This document shows, piece by piece, positions 47,648 through 58,500 of a DNA stretch of 64,000 bases. Source of the stretch: Mactromeris polynyma (Eukaryota > Mollusca > Bivalvia > Venerida > Mactridae); contig JASFXZ010000003.1 of NCBI GenBank assembly GCA_032209605.1, forward strand, positions 4,714,807 through 4,778,806. Reading direction: 5' to 3'. Position 1 is the first letter of the stretch; every line of letters begins with the position of its first letter. The notes below the pieces were generated by a model. It had not been told where the DNA came from, did no database searches, and saw nothing but the letters and a program-made list of their open reading frames with translations. The position numbers were made by a program, and so were the translations under genes.

Positions 47648-48345
47648 GTTCTCTCTGTCCTGATCTCTGATAAATGACTGACCATTGACTCAGCTGCCTG
47701 ATCTCTGATAGATGACTGACCATTGACTCAGCTGCCTGATCTCTGATAGATGACTGACCATTGACTCAGCTGCCTGATCTCTGATAGATGACTGACCAAT
47801 GACTCAGCTGCCTGATCTCTGATAGATGACTGACCATTGACTCAGCTGCCTGATCTCTGATAGATGACTGACCAATGACTCAGCTGCCTGATCTCTGATA
47901 GATGACTGACCAATGACTCAGCTGCCTGATCTCAGATAAATGACTGACCAATGACTCAGCTGCCTGATCTCTGATAGATGACTGACCAATGACTCAGCTG
48001 CCTGATCTCTGATAGATGACTGACCAATGACTCAGCTGCCTGATCTCTGATAGATGACTGACCAATGACTCAGCTGCCTGATCTCTGATAGATGACTGAC
48101 CAATGACTCAGCTGCCTGATCTCTGATAGATGACTGACCAATGACTCAGCTGCCTGATCTCTGATAGATGACTGACCAATGACTCAGCTGCCTGATCTCT
48201 GATAGATGACTGACCAATGACTCAGCTGCCTGATCTCTGATAGATGACTGACCAATGACTCAGCTGCCTGATCTCTGATAGATGACTGACCAATGACTCA
48301 GCTGCCTGATCTCTGATAGATGACTGACCAATGACTCAGCTGCTT
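47648..48345. repeat. 38-bp minisatellite, 18 copies, each with TGACTCAGCTG
   Basis: Unit CTGCCTGATCTCTGATAGAT, then GACTGACCAATGACTCAG. Eighteen occurrences of TGACTCAGCTG are visible at 38-bp spacing. TGACTCA is the AP-1/TRE core, TGACnnnGC is the antioxidant-response/NF-E2-type core and CAGCTG is an E-box (known motifs). Sequence identity between units is very high, suggesting recent homogenisation. Confidence 0.96.
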
Positions 48346-48657
48346 CCTGAGTCTGGGGTCTTATTCACAGACATTTTAAGTCTAAAAGTCAGACTTTTGC
48401 AAAAGTTAAACTAACCAGCCTTTCGTTTTCGTTTAATCTAGATGAATGAAATTTTGTCTGAAGAATTGTTATCATCCAATCTCCGGTTTTGTCATTTATT
48501 TCAAAATATAATTATGCTGTTACAACAAGGTAGGAGCAAGGCAAACATTTAACATTTTCAAGTCTAAGTCTGAGTGTCAGTCGTATTGTGTTTGTTAACA
48601 AGGTCCCCGGACTCCAAACACAGTATATAACCTTGAGCACAGAAGTCTTCTAAAACC

Positions 48658-49072
48658 ATTCCTGCAATATTTTGTATCGCAAGTAAATTGAGTTTTTAAC
48701 AGTGAGATTATACTCAAGTTTGAAAACATTGCAGCCGTAACATGCATTAATTAATTTGGAAGTACAGTAATCTGTTGGACCTAGTTCATTCGAAATCATT
48801 ATTTCGAATAATACATGGTGTCGAATAGCCCATTTCAATTTGACCTGCCTCAGATACATCGGGACCTGATATTTATTTCAGATTATACCAAGTATTCAAA
48901 TAAAAGGGTGTCAAATAAATAATGTCCAACTGATTAAGATTTAAGTGAAAATAATTCTGGCAATATTTTGTACGGAAAATGTTTTGCAAGTTAATTGAGT
49001 TTTAAACAGTGCACTTGTACTCAAGTTTGAAAACATTGCAACTTCAACATGCATTAATTAATTCGGATGTAT
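48658..49072. repeat. Duplicated about 110-bp segment flanking a MITE
   Basis: 48665-48760 and 48962-49072 share AATATTTTGTA, CTCAAGTTTGAAAACATTGC and AACATGCATTAATTAATT. The family A MITE (48765-48932) lies between the two direct copies. Confidence 0.8.
48765..48932 (-). mobile_element. Pogo-like MITE, family A copy 2
   Basis: CAGTAATCTGTTGGACCTAG to ATGTCCAACTG, with TA on the left. On the minus strand it is colinear with 12915-13092 (ATTCGAA words, ATACATCGGGACCTGATAT). Confidence 0.8.
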
Positions 49073-49951
49073 GTTTTAATGAAATGAAATGTTTATATTG
49101 GGACCTTGAATTGCTATTAAATATTCATGAAACAAATGATTTTTAAAGTCACAATAACAAATATGTTTTGTTTAAATTCCCTGTTTGAAATTTTTGTTTT
49201 TTTTGATATGCCATTGAATGATTTATTGATCCTCAGTGTCATGTCACACTGAGTCCGATTTTTGTTAACGAAATGGAAACCTAGCCAGTTTAAAGTTGAC
49301 TGTCACCTACAGTCACAAACTTTGTGTATTTTGATATATGACTCCCATTTTTTCACAACCTTTCATACTGGTTTGTTTGAATACTCCCAAATACCGTTGG
49401 AGCAATTATACATAACCCTAAAAATAAAGAAAACTTTGAAAGTACAGTGAAAAGGTGAAAGTATACTTTTAACGGAAACATTCCATTCATTCATTCTGCG
49501 ATTGTGTTAACATGTATGTTATAAAAGAAAACAATTGGACCGGTTTATTATTAAAGATCTTTTGAATTTTACAGCGGGACTCTCTGTAATCGAAAAAACC
49601 TTCCAATTTAAAAGTCAATTATTATGAAATTGCGGCACGAAAAAAACTCAAACGTTTGATTGTCTGTGAATACACAGATATCTCAACGTAATGATGATTG
49701 TAATTCAGGATTTTATTTATTGAAAACATAAAACTGATAACTACAACATTTGCTGTGATAACATCGTGAAAAGAAAGCAAAATTGAATGGAAATTGCACA
49801 GCACACATGTTTGAAGTTTGAATACAGTTTGATTTTTCGCGTTGTTAAGGTACTGATGGGCTCACAGACGCAATGTGAGCGTTAAATTGAATGATATTAT
49901 TGTGATAAAGGTTTTTCAAATGCTTGTGACAGATTAAAAAGCATTTTGTAA

Positions 49952-50101
49952 TTTTTTGGTTCTGTTCAACTTATAAACTTTGGTGATTGTGTCGGTGAAG
50001 TGGTTGAGTATAGTGATATCGATCTTGACATGGGTGTTATGGCTGACAACGATATGGAGATTGAGGAACAGTTAATGAATATCAAAGACAATGGAAAATA
50101 A
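49952..50101 (+). other. Short protein-like open stretch, unassigned
   Basis: Stop-to-stop 49 codons. The latter part is acidic and not low-complexity (GEVVEYSDIDLDMGVMADND, then EIEEQLMNIKDNGK and TAA). It has internal ATGs at 50029 and 50038. No splice acceptor is evident and no family is recognised. It may be a remnant of a domesticated or decayed gene. Confidence 0.3.
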
Positions 50102-50566
50102 TATAGTTTCTATATAGGAAGTGAGATAGAACTAAAAAAAGTTTCATTTGAAGTATAGAATAAAAGAAGGGATATAATTGTTAATGGTTCAATGGAATTC
50201 CAGCATTGCATGTTCACAATTCATTATAATACTGAATTCCGACCAAATAAAAATTAATTATTTAGAAATTTTCATTGATTTTACCCATACATTCGTTGTA
50301 AAACTAATTGTTACCTAATCATTGTCAGCTTTGATTATATTGATAGGCTGTGATTGTACTGTGAATAATGGCTTCAGATTTGTTCAAGCCACTGCATGAT
50401 ATTGTAAAACAGTAACTTTTCGGAATAATTGTTCTTTCTATTGATTTAACATTTCAAGATGTTTTGAATTAATGCCTTCATGTACTCACTGCTGTAAGCT
50501 TACATACTAGTATATTTATAATACATTTAAGTTTACAATTACTTTTGGGAATTTTGAAATATTTTC

Positions 50567-50775
50567 TGGAATAAATTTCAGTGATTTTCTTATGTTTATT
50601 GGAATTGTTTTTTTTCCAAATTGTCAAATTTTTGAGTAAAAAAAAGTAAAGTTATATTACTTTCAAGGTCTGGAATAAATTTCTGTGATTTTCTTATGTT
50701 TATTTGCATAAATAAAAATTTTCATAATTTGTCAAATTTCTCAGTAAAATTTCTTATGTTATATTACGTTCAAGG
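50567..50775. repeat. 103-bp direct duplication, 2 copies
   Basis: Two copies of TGGAATAAATTTC.GTGATTTTCTTATGTTTATT ... TTATATTAC.TTCAAGGTCTG, in tandem. Confidence 0.85.
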
Positions 50776-51342
50776 TCTGAGACCTGATGTAAGGCTTATT
50801 TTTATTGTCTCAGTAACTTAACGTCTAACTAAGCTCGTTGTTTGAGCTCCGGAAATTGTTTGCTTGTGACGGTATCTCTATATTATCCGCTTTCGTCTGC
50901 ATTCCAAAAGAGTTTTATATTTTCATTCAGTGATAGGCACATTCTATTGGCAGAGAAAATTCCCAGCAATGAATGGGACTTTAAAAGACGTCTGCTGTAT
51001 TAAACGGCAAATATGTAATATTCTATTCTTGATTATTGATTTAGAAATATTAATTAAATCTGAAATAATATGTTCAATCAATGCTTAAAAAAATATTATT
51101 TTAATCTAGCTTGATACTAATTTGAAGCTTGGAAAAATTGAAAGAATACGGGAGACTGGTTATTTCTTACTCGTTTGTTCAGTTCTGAATATACCAAACA
51201 ATACATAATGAAATAAAGCGGAATATTTTACTATGTACAGTAAAAATATTGGTGGAATAGAAACTGAAGCTAGCAGATGTCTTAATTTTATGTGGATGAA
51301 GTTTTTACATTGATTTAAAAGTGATTGTCATTTCTATCTGGA

Positions 51343-51350
51343 TATTTAAA
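51343..51350 (+). promoter_or_regulatory. Possible TATA-like box before the 51396 first exon
   Basis: TATTTAAA lies 46 bp upstream of the ATG of the 51396 exon, in an AT-rich background, so chance occurrence is likely. Confidence 0.2.
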
Positions 51351-51395
51351 AGAGCTAGCTGCCTTATTTTTTTGAACGGATTTAATACTAAGAAA

Positions 51396-51457
51396 ATGAA
51401 TTCGAAGCAGAAATCATTGAAGTTTTCTGAAGTTGCGGAAGATAATCAAAAATCTGC
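51396..51457 (+). CDS. Putative alternative first coding exon of the EF-hand/WD40 gene
   Basis: ATG in a good context (GAAAATGA) opens MNSKQKSLKFSEVAEDNQKS and ends at donor GTAAGTG in phase 2 (GC plus T = Ala). This would read straight into the 55266 exon as ...KSA-FDKDENV. It is the closest of the proposed starts (3.8 kb upstream). Confidence 0.55.
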
Positions 51458-51512
51458 GTAAGTGTTCTTGTCTTTACCCGCCATGTTTACAGATTGCAAG
51501 TATTTACACATG

Positions 51513-51686
51513 CAGTCGGACCTCGTTTATTCGACAACCTTCTATCCGAATACTCGGTATCGTCCGAAATAAATATCAGGTCCCGATGTATCTTAGGCAT
51601 GTCAAAGTGAAATGGGTTATTCAAAATCATGTATCATTTGGAAAAAAATTCGGACCTGATGAATTCGAATGAACAAGGTCCAATTG
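51513..51686 (+). mobile_element. Pogo-like MITE, family A copy 3
   Basis: CAGTCGGACCTCGTTTATTC at the left, GAACAAGGTCCAATTG at the right, followed by TA. It is nearly colinear with 12915-13092. Confidence 0.85.
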
Positions 51687-52318
51687 TACTTGTATTTTTG
51701 CTCACTTTGATGTCTTCATTGTGTTGAGTCTGCTTTTTTAGAAAACAGACTTTCTTAGTATTCGAGGTTCCTTGGTTCAAACTATGTGTTGATTCACATA
51801 TTAATCACTGAAACTGTAATTTGTTTCATTATCTACCTGATAATAACTGATATGAGTTCAAACTTATCTTGTGTATAAGACTAAGATATCAGATATGATT
51901 TAAAAGCAAACCTGACAGGGTTGATGGAAACTTAAAAGGTATTTTAGTGTGAAGGCCAAAGCCAGGTTCTATCGGGCGATTATAAGTTCTGCTAAGTGAG
52001 GGATTTGGGATAAATCTGAGGGAATTTTAGTGTTTATTAACACTTTTTGCTATTGTATTTTTCCATTTCCGAGATTGATCTAATGAAATGGGTGCTTCTA
52101 TATGGCCTAATCGAAGCTACACCTCTGTCAGAGCAATTTTGTTTATGATATGTATTTACTTTGAGAAATCCATAGCTAGAATACCCAATACAGTATTAAA
52201 TAGAGAAACAAACATGTTTGCATTGTGTATGTAAGAGTTGGTACAGGTTATATAAAAATATGATTATGTAAGCTTAATTCTTCCATGGTTTCATTTTTGT
52301 TTCAATTTGTATGGTGTA

Positions 52319-52492
52319 CAGTAAAACCTCACTTAAAGACCACCTTTATAACAAAACCACCTCAATATTAAAAATCACAATTTTAAGTCCATTTTACTGT
52401 TTTGCTCATTCAACCTCAATATTATGACCACCTCAATAAGAAGACCAGTTCTCAAGTGTCCCTAGAGTGGTCTTATTATTGAGGTTTTACTG
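52319..52492. mobile_element. Pogo-like MITE, family B (well-preserved copy)
   Basis: CAGTAAAACCTCACTTAAAG...TTGAGGTTTTACTG with TA on both sides. The ends are perfect inverses over CAGTAAAACCTCA except one or two positions. 174 bp, non-coding. Confidence 0.9.
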
Positions 52493-52653
52493 TACATTAT
52501 GTATTACCTGGTACTGATACAAGTTCTGAATGATCTATATACATGTATCTGTATATACTGAAGGCATGTTGTGGCCAGTGAATACGGTGTTGTTTTAATT
52601 GAACTAAATTGGGATTTCCAAGTTGTTATGAATAACTTAACTAAGGTATAATA

Positions 52654-52833
52654 CAGTGCACCTTCTCCAGAGCGACCCTCTCTTGCGCAACAACCTCTCT
52701 TCAACAACAGTATTAATTTTTTTCTGGAGTAAGAATTTAGAATCAATTCAACCTCTCTACTCAGGTTGAACAACCCCTCAACAACAGAAATGGTTGCACC
52801 TCACAAGGGTGTTGCTCTGGAGAGGTTGCATAG
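52654..52833. mobile_element. 180-bp TA-flanked MITE (source-type of the 70-bp minisatellite)
   Basis: CAGTGCACCTTCTCCAGAGC at the left mirrors GCTCTGGAGAGGTTGCATAG at the right, with TA on both sides. The interior contains TTGCGCAACAACCTCTCTTC, the inverse of the 70-bp satellite core at 43690-44650. Confidence 0.8.
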
Positions 52834-53303
52834 TATATGTTGCTCTGCGATGTCTCCGAAACGGTTCGGGATGTCAAAGATCTGGGTTGTATCGTTGCTT
52901 TACGGCACTCCTAAGTTTTATCATGCACATCACTGAATTATGCTCAGGCATGTAGCTACCTGTATGGGAAATATGTCGTTGTGTACACTTGATTATCAAA
53001 AATAGAAAAATGTGCAATAACCAACAGTTGAGCATTTGTATGCAGTTTGAGGTATAAATTTTCTGAATATACAACACTTCCAATTTACTGTATTACTTGT
53101 GAAAATGTTACCAGATTGCACCACGAACGTTCTAGTAAACTTTTTTTTTCAAGGTATTAGACCCCCTAGAATGTTTGCATACACATTCTAACAGCTCTGG
53201 CTATGCCCCTTATGCTTGTCAGTTCTTGAACTAGTTGTCCGAATTTTGTAACCTTTATTACATAAAAGCTAACTGAGTCATTTAATATGTCATATTCATA
53301 GTA

Positions 53304-53718
53304 CAGTAAAATCTTTCTTCAAGTCCACCCCAAAATTATGACCATCTCATTAATAAGAGCATATTTTCATGGCCCAGTTTTCAATTGAGCGCCGATGTAC
53401 GATTTTCAACTTCTTCTATAAGCGACGGCATTTCCAGAAAATGTCACATGTGACGTCACCATGTCCTGACAGTAAACAATATTTGCCCCCATATGACAAT
53501 ATGAAAACGAAGTGACCATATGGAGTAAATACTGTTCCTACTTGCAAATAGTGACATCACATGTTGCGTTTTCCTGAAATGACGTCACTTCAAGGAGAGA
53601 TTGTATATCCCAAAGCAGTGCTCAATTATTCTTCCATAACTTAACTCTATAATCAGACCACCTCACAAGTACGACTTTCTCCCGAACCAATGGTCGTCTT
53701 ATTGTTGAGGTTTCGATG
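53304..53718. mobile_element. Pogo-like MITE family B interrupted by a nested element
   Basis: Left arm CAGTAAAATCTTTCTTCAAG to about 53382 and right arm from about 53638 to TTGAGGTTTCGATG, flanked by TA (53302-53303, 53719-53720). The two halves are separated by a complete family C element. Confidence 0.8.
53387..53633. mobile_element. Fold-back MITE family C, copy 2 (nested, 247 bp)
   Basis: Ends GAGC...GCTC with AATT on both sides (53383-53386, 53634-53637). Arms GTACGATTTTCAACTTCTTC and CACTTCAAGGAGAGATTGTA are inverted. It is colinear with 11037-11273 (TTTGCCCC, CATATGGAGTAAAT, CATCACATGTTGCG). Confidence 0.85.
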
Positions 53719-53720
53719 TA

Positions 53721-54459
53721 TCTTCTTGTGCAAGAAAATGAATCAATCTGCTTATCTTTATAGACTTATTGCAGTTTGCCTTATGCAAATGTACATGTTT
53801 GTTGCATTTATGTAAACAAAATAATGTGCTTTTAAGGGAGTGTTTAAATTATCTGTAGCAATAACTTCACAGGAAGAATGAGATCAATAAATAAATTTCC
53901 TGTCATAGAATATATACACATTGAGGGCCAATGCAAGTTTCTTTTTTCTTTTTGCTTTTGTTTATGGTATTTATATAAAACTTAAAAATGGTTCATGGTG
54001 AGATCTTAAGTGAGGGTTTTGTATGGACGGTTCAAAATTTGATTCTTTTGTGGTTCATTTATAGCATTTGCTGCTATTTTTGCGTTACTTCAAGTTTTGC
54101 GGTATTTTGGTATTTTGACAACAAAAACATACATAAAAACAATTTGGCATCATAGGAAAAATATGGAAAAGAAATACTATTGCCGGTGTTAATTACTGTA
54201 AAATATTTGAAAGAAGAAACTGAACACAAAAGAAAGTAGAAGTCGGTTTTTCTTCCGTTACGTTATTTCGTTAGTACTGCAAAAGCGCAAACCAGCAGTA
54301 AACTTGTGATATGTCACAGAACGTTAAAATCAATGTTTTGTCTGTGTTCAGTCTCCATTGGTTTAGTAATATGTTATTGTTTTGCAAGCACAGCGAGCAG
54401 ATATATTTTATGCATTTACGGTTTAGAGTTGTAGCAAATTTGTTTGGCAGCTAGGTCAC
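53721..54459. other. No recognised feature
   Basis: AT-rich non-coding sequence. Confidence 0.45.
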
Positions 54460-54460
54460 C

Positions 54461-54705
54461 ATGCCCCATAATGTATGCAAGTGTATCCCCTCTGTTTGTT
54501 TGTCCTCTTTGGTTCTCCTAGTTATCCCTTATGGTCGGCCAGGTCATTCCTTGCGCCCCTGTCCCTTTACCTATGTACCCTCGAACCTTCTCAAATGCCT
54601 GATGTTTTATGGATTGTTGTTTTTCCGGAGGTCTGTGTGGGGAGGCACTGTCTTATGTATGTGGCTTTCCCTGTAGCTACTTATTCTATCTCTTATATTT
54701 TGTTG
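54461..54705 (+). repeat. Dispersed repeat family E, copy 2
   Basis: Matches the minus strand of 1725-1905 (TTTTATGGA.TGTTGTTTT, CCGGAGGTCTGTGTGG, CTTATGTATGT). Its + frame gives peptides similar to the first copy (FPEVCVGRHCLMYVAFPVAT). Confidence 0.65.
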
Positions 54706-55265
54706 GGATGACACCATTAATTGATTCTACTGGACAGACCACTAAAATACTCATTAATTCACTACTTGTTGATCTGTGGGCCTAATAGTTTTTGATAGCA
54801 TAAACTTTGTGGTTGTCAGAGTTTAATTTAGGAATTAAATTTTCATATATTTCAGAAACAAAACTTATAAATGTGAAAATTACCTCCCCTTGCATGAGGT
54901 AGGACCTTGAGCTTGTGACAATGATCTTGGTATATTTTTTGGGCGCAGCCGTTCTTACATGGCTTTGCTATTTGCATATCAGTGTTGTGTAAACCAATCA
55001 AATCTTACGTTAACCACTAAACCTACTTCTCTTCAACCGAACAACATTTATAACCTTGACACGGATTGGTTAACTTTTCGAAAAATGAGTATGTTACCTT
55101 GCCGAAATATACTGAATTTCGGTGAATTTACCGTAATCCATTTTGGATCGGGAGTGACCAGCCATTATAGTAACATCTCTGCATTTTAATATGTTGCACA
55201 ACAAATATCAACCTTCAAATTGCACCCACCATCTTTTTCAAGATATTTCTTATTTCTAATTTCAG

Positions 55266-55512
55266 TTTTGACAAAGATGAGAATGTGCGTCTGGAGGAAG
55301 AGATCAAACTGCACCATTTGGAGCAACTGATGCAGAGATTTAGCAAACACAAACCAGAAGACATTCTCATACAGGCTGGTACCGGATTCTTTCCCGCCAA
55401 AACGCAGGCTAGGACTCCTGGTCGAATGAATTTAGCAGAATTTAAACAAACTGTATCAGATGTATTGATGACTGACGAATATGATGACTATTTGGAAAAA
55501 CTATTCCAGAAA
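55266..55512 (+). CDS. EF-hand/WD40 gene exon (common second exon)
   Basis: Acceptor TTCTAATTTCAG, donor GTATGT. The first base completes an upstream codon; 82 full codons follow, FDKDENVRLEEEIKLH to LEKLFQK, in phase 0. It encodes the first EF-hand-like helix-loop-helix, with no clear complete loop. Confidence 0.92.
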
Positions 55513-58500
55513 GTATGTGTTTATTCTATTTCCAATGAAAATTGTAATAGAAATATTCTGTTTGCCGTGAATTGATTATTAGTATGTATATGCTCATTGC
55601 ACCATTAATGATGTTCTGTATACTATCTGTTCTGCATACTGTATACACAGGACTTCTGCATATGTTTTACAACCATTATTGGGTCATATTTATTGGCAAA
55701 TAGTATTTTTTAACATATTGAATGTAGAATTTCCCGAAACTCATTTCGATATAAATATTTTCAGTGTAAACAAAGCAGAACATTTAATTTACTAGTTTAC
55801 CTTTTTGGCGCAAATGACTTATGAAAGTCTAAGTACAATATAGGTCATGTAATACATATACTCTGGATTGGTATAAATAAAGGGTTTTCCCTCTAATCCT
55901 GCGGTACAAACAACAGTATACCATTAACATCGTGCTCAAATTGCAATGAAAACAAAGACATCATTTAATGTCTGATTGAACTTCGATGGGTCTAAAATTA
56001 AACTTTAATTGACCCCTTGTAAAAAAAACAATTTTTAGTGAATTCCGATTTCATCAATTTTTGCTGTTGTTGTTGTTGTCACATAAAGGCCTTGCTGAAA
56101 ATAATGCCAGGCACCGGGCAGGTATGCACACAGTAACCATTATTTAACTAGCTGGTGGATCACCAACCAGCCATATCAGAACGGACCCCTACCGGGATTC
56201 GAACCTTTGACCTCCTGCTTCCAATATGGATGCCTTAACCACACTCGGCCACGGGAGACGGTTGTATGTATGTGTCATTCCCTGTAACAACTTCATCTCT
56301 CTATTTGTTTTACAGTTAGATTCCTCTGCCAGTGGTTACGTGGACTGGAATGAATTCTGTACATATTTATTGTTGTTGTACCGAGAGAATGATTACATGA
56401 GAACAAAACGTGAAATACCTTTCTTGGTGGAACCTAAAATACGACATATTGTACAAAATAGGGTAAGTAGAATTGTCAACAACTCATCTACTACTACCGT
56501 CTGAAGTGAGAATCATCCTGTTTTCATCTGTTTTCCTCTTTTTTTGGATAAAAAAGTGAGATAAAAACGTGTTGGCTTTGGTCACAAATGATAATTTTGC
56601 ATATGATATTTCACACAAACATTTTGTAAAGTTTGCAATTTTGTCCCCCCTGTGCAGTGAATGTGATATGTTGAGTCAGGGATACAAAAATAAACAGTTT
56701 CGTAACATTCGCTGAGTAACTGAGAATGCACGGTAGTTGTCAATTTCGCGCAGATTCTGTTCAAGCAATCAATTCAAAATCGCAGTGTTATTGAAAAACA
56801 ATTGAATATGGGTAAACATTGTATTTCCCTTAGTGGAGTAATCATACAATTATCTTTCACCTGAATCATTGTAACGTGAACGACAATCGCCTGACATTAC
56901 CTGACATTACTTTCTCGGGTAACCGAGCACTTTGTGCGTAATTATGACAATCCTACGTGCCATTGTTCTCTATACTATTGATTTTAACTTCAATTTACGC
57001 CTGTATCTAGTTGCTTTGAAATCATTGTTACAGTAAACTGTATTTAATGGTGAAATGTAAGTGATATGCTTCGTTAAGTGAGATTACCATTCTTTTTATA
57101 ATGATTTTTTGTTGCATATCTGGTTAAGAAATTGTATTGATTCTTGTCTCATAGAAATCTGGTTGGCCTGATTCTATATGAATGACATTTCGATGCTATC
57201 ATGTTTCAAAGCATATAATAATCAGCCAAAATCATTCTGGACCACGATACATTAATCCAAAATCTTTTTACTGATTTTATTTAATAATATAAATTATGTG
57301 ACAAGGATTAATATGCATTTCTTGAAAACATAATTAGATCGAGATAGAAATACAGTTAAACCTCACCTAAAGATCACCTCGATAATAAGATCACCTCAAA
57401 AAATTAAGAACATTTTTCATCTCCATTTTCACTTATTTGCTCTTTATTCAACCTTAATATTAAGACCACCTTGATATTAAGACCAGTTTTCAAGGGTCCC
57501 AAAGGTGGTCTTATTATTGAGGTTTTTACTGTTTGTATTTATCAGAACAATGTCACTTATTATGAGCACCTTAAAGGTGTCAACAAATTGTCCAAAATTT
57601 TAATTTAACAGAAGTTGCAAGCTCATTTTCTTAAAACATGATCTGTATGTCCTGGTCAAGTATATTATAAGCCAAACCTCCCTAGTTGTAACATAATAGG
57701 ACTGAAGAAATGTGCCAATCAGCTCTCTAGTTTTGGAAACAAAATAAGTGCTATACCTGATAATCTGTGAGCTCTCCAGTTTTGGAAACAAAATAAGTGT
57801 TATACCTAATTATCTGTGAGCTCTCTAATTTTGGATACAAATTAAGTGCTATACCTAATAATCTGTGAGCTCTCTAGTTTTGGAAACAAAATAAGTGCTA
57901 TACCTAATAATCTGTGAGCTCTCTAGTTTTGGTAACAAAATAAGTGCTATACCTGATAATCTGTGAGAGCTCTCCAGTTTTGGAAACAAAATAAGTGCTA
58001 TACCTAATTATCTGTGAGCTCTCTAGTTTTGGATACAAATTAAGTGCTATACCTAATTATCTGTGAGCTCTCTAGTTTTGGATACAAATTAAGTGCTCTA
58101 CCTGATAATCTGTGAGCTCTCTAGTTTTGGATACAAAATAAGTGCTATACCTAATAATCAGCTGTGAGCTCTCTAGCTCTGACAACAAAATAAGTGCAAT
58201 ACATAATTATCTGTGAGCTCTCTAGTTTTTGATACAAAATAAGTGCTAATCTGTTAGGCACAAAGGGGTTCGGACACTTTGAGAGTCTTTGCTACAATTT
58301 TTCCTATTATATTCAGTTAGCTCTAACTCCTAAAATGTTTGTACAAAATAAATTGCAAGCTGCAGTATACAACACAAGACATATTCTGATATCATAGTTG
58401 TTCACCATATCAAATATTTATGACAGATCTATAAAAAACGTGAATGTCTCTTTTGTTAAATCTGCACTTCGGGTAAACTACACTTTTCTGTCATTTCATG

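Larger units (their letters stand above)
49075..51342. other. Mostly featureless stretch
   Basis: AT-rich. It holds a 103-bp direct duplication at about 50567-50775 (TGGAATAAATTTC.GTGATTTT twice) and one short protein-like open stretch at 49952-50101. Nothing else is supported. Confidence 0.5.
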
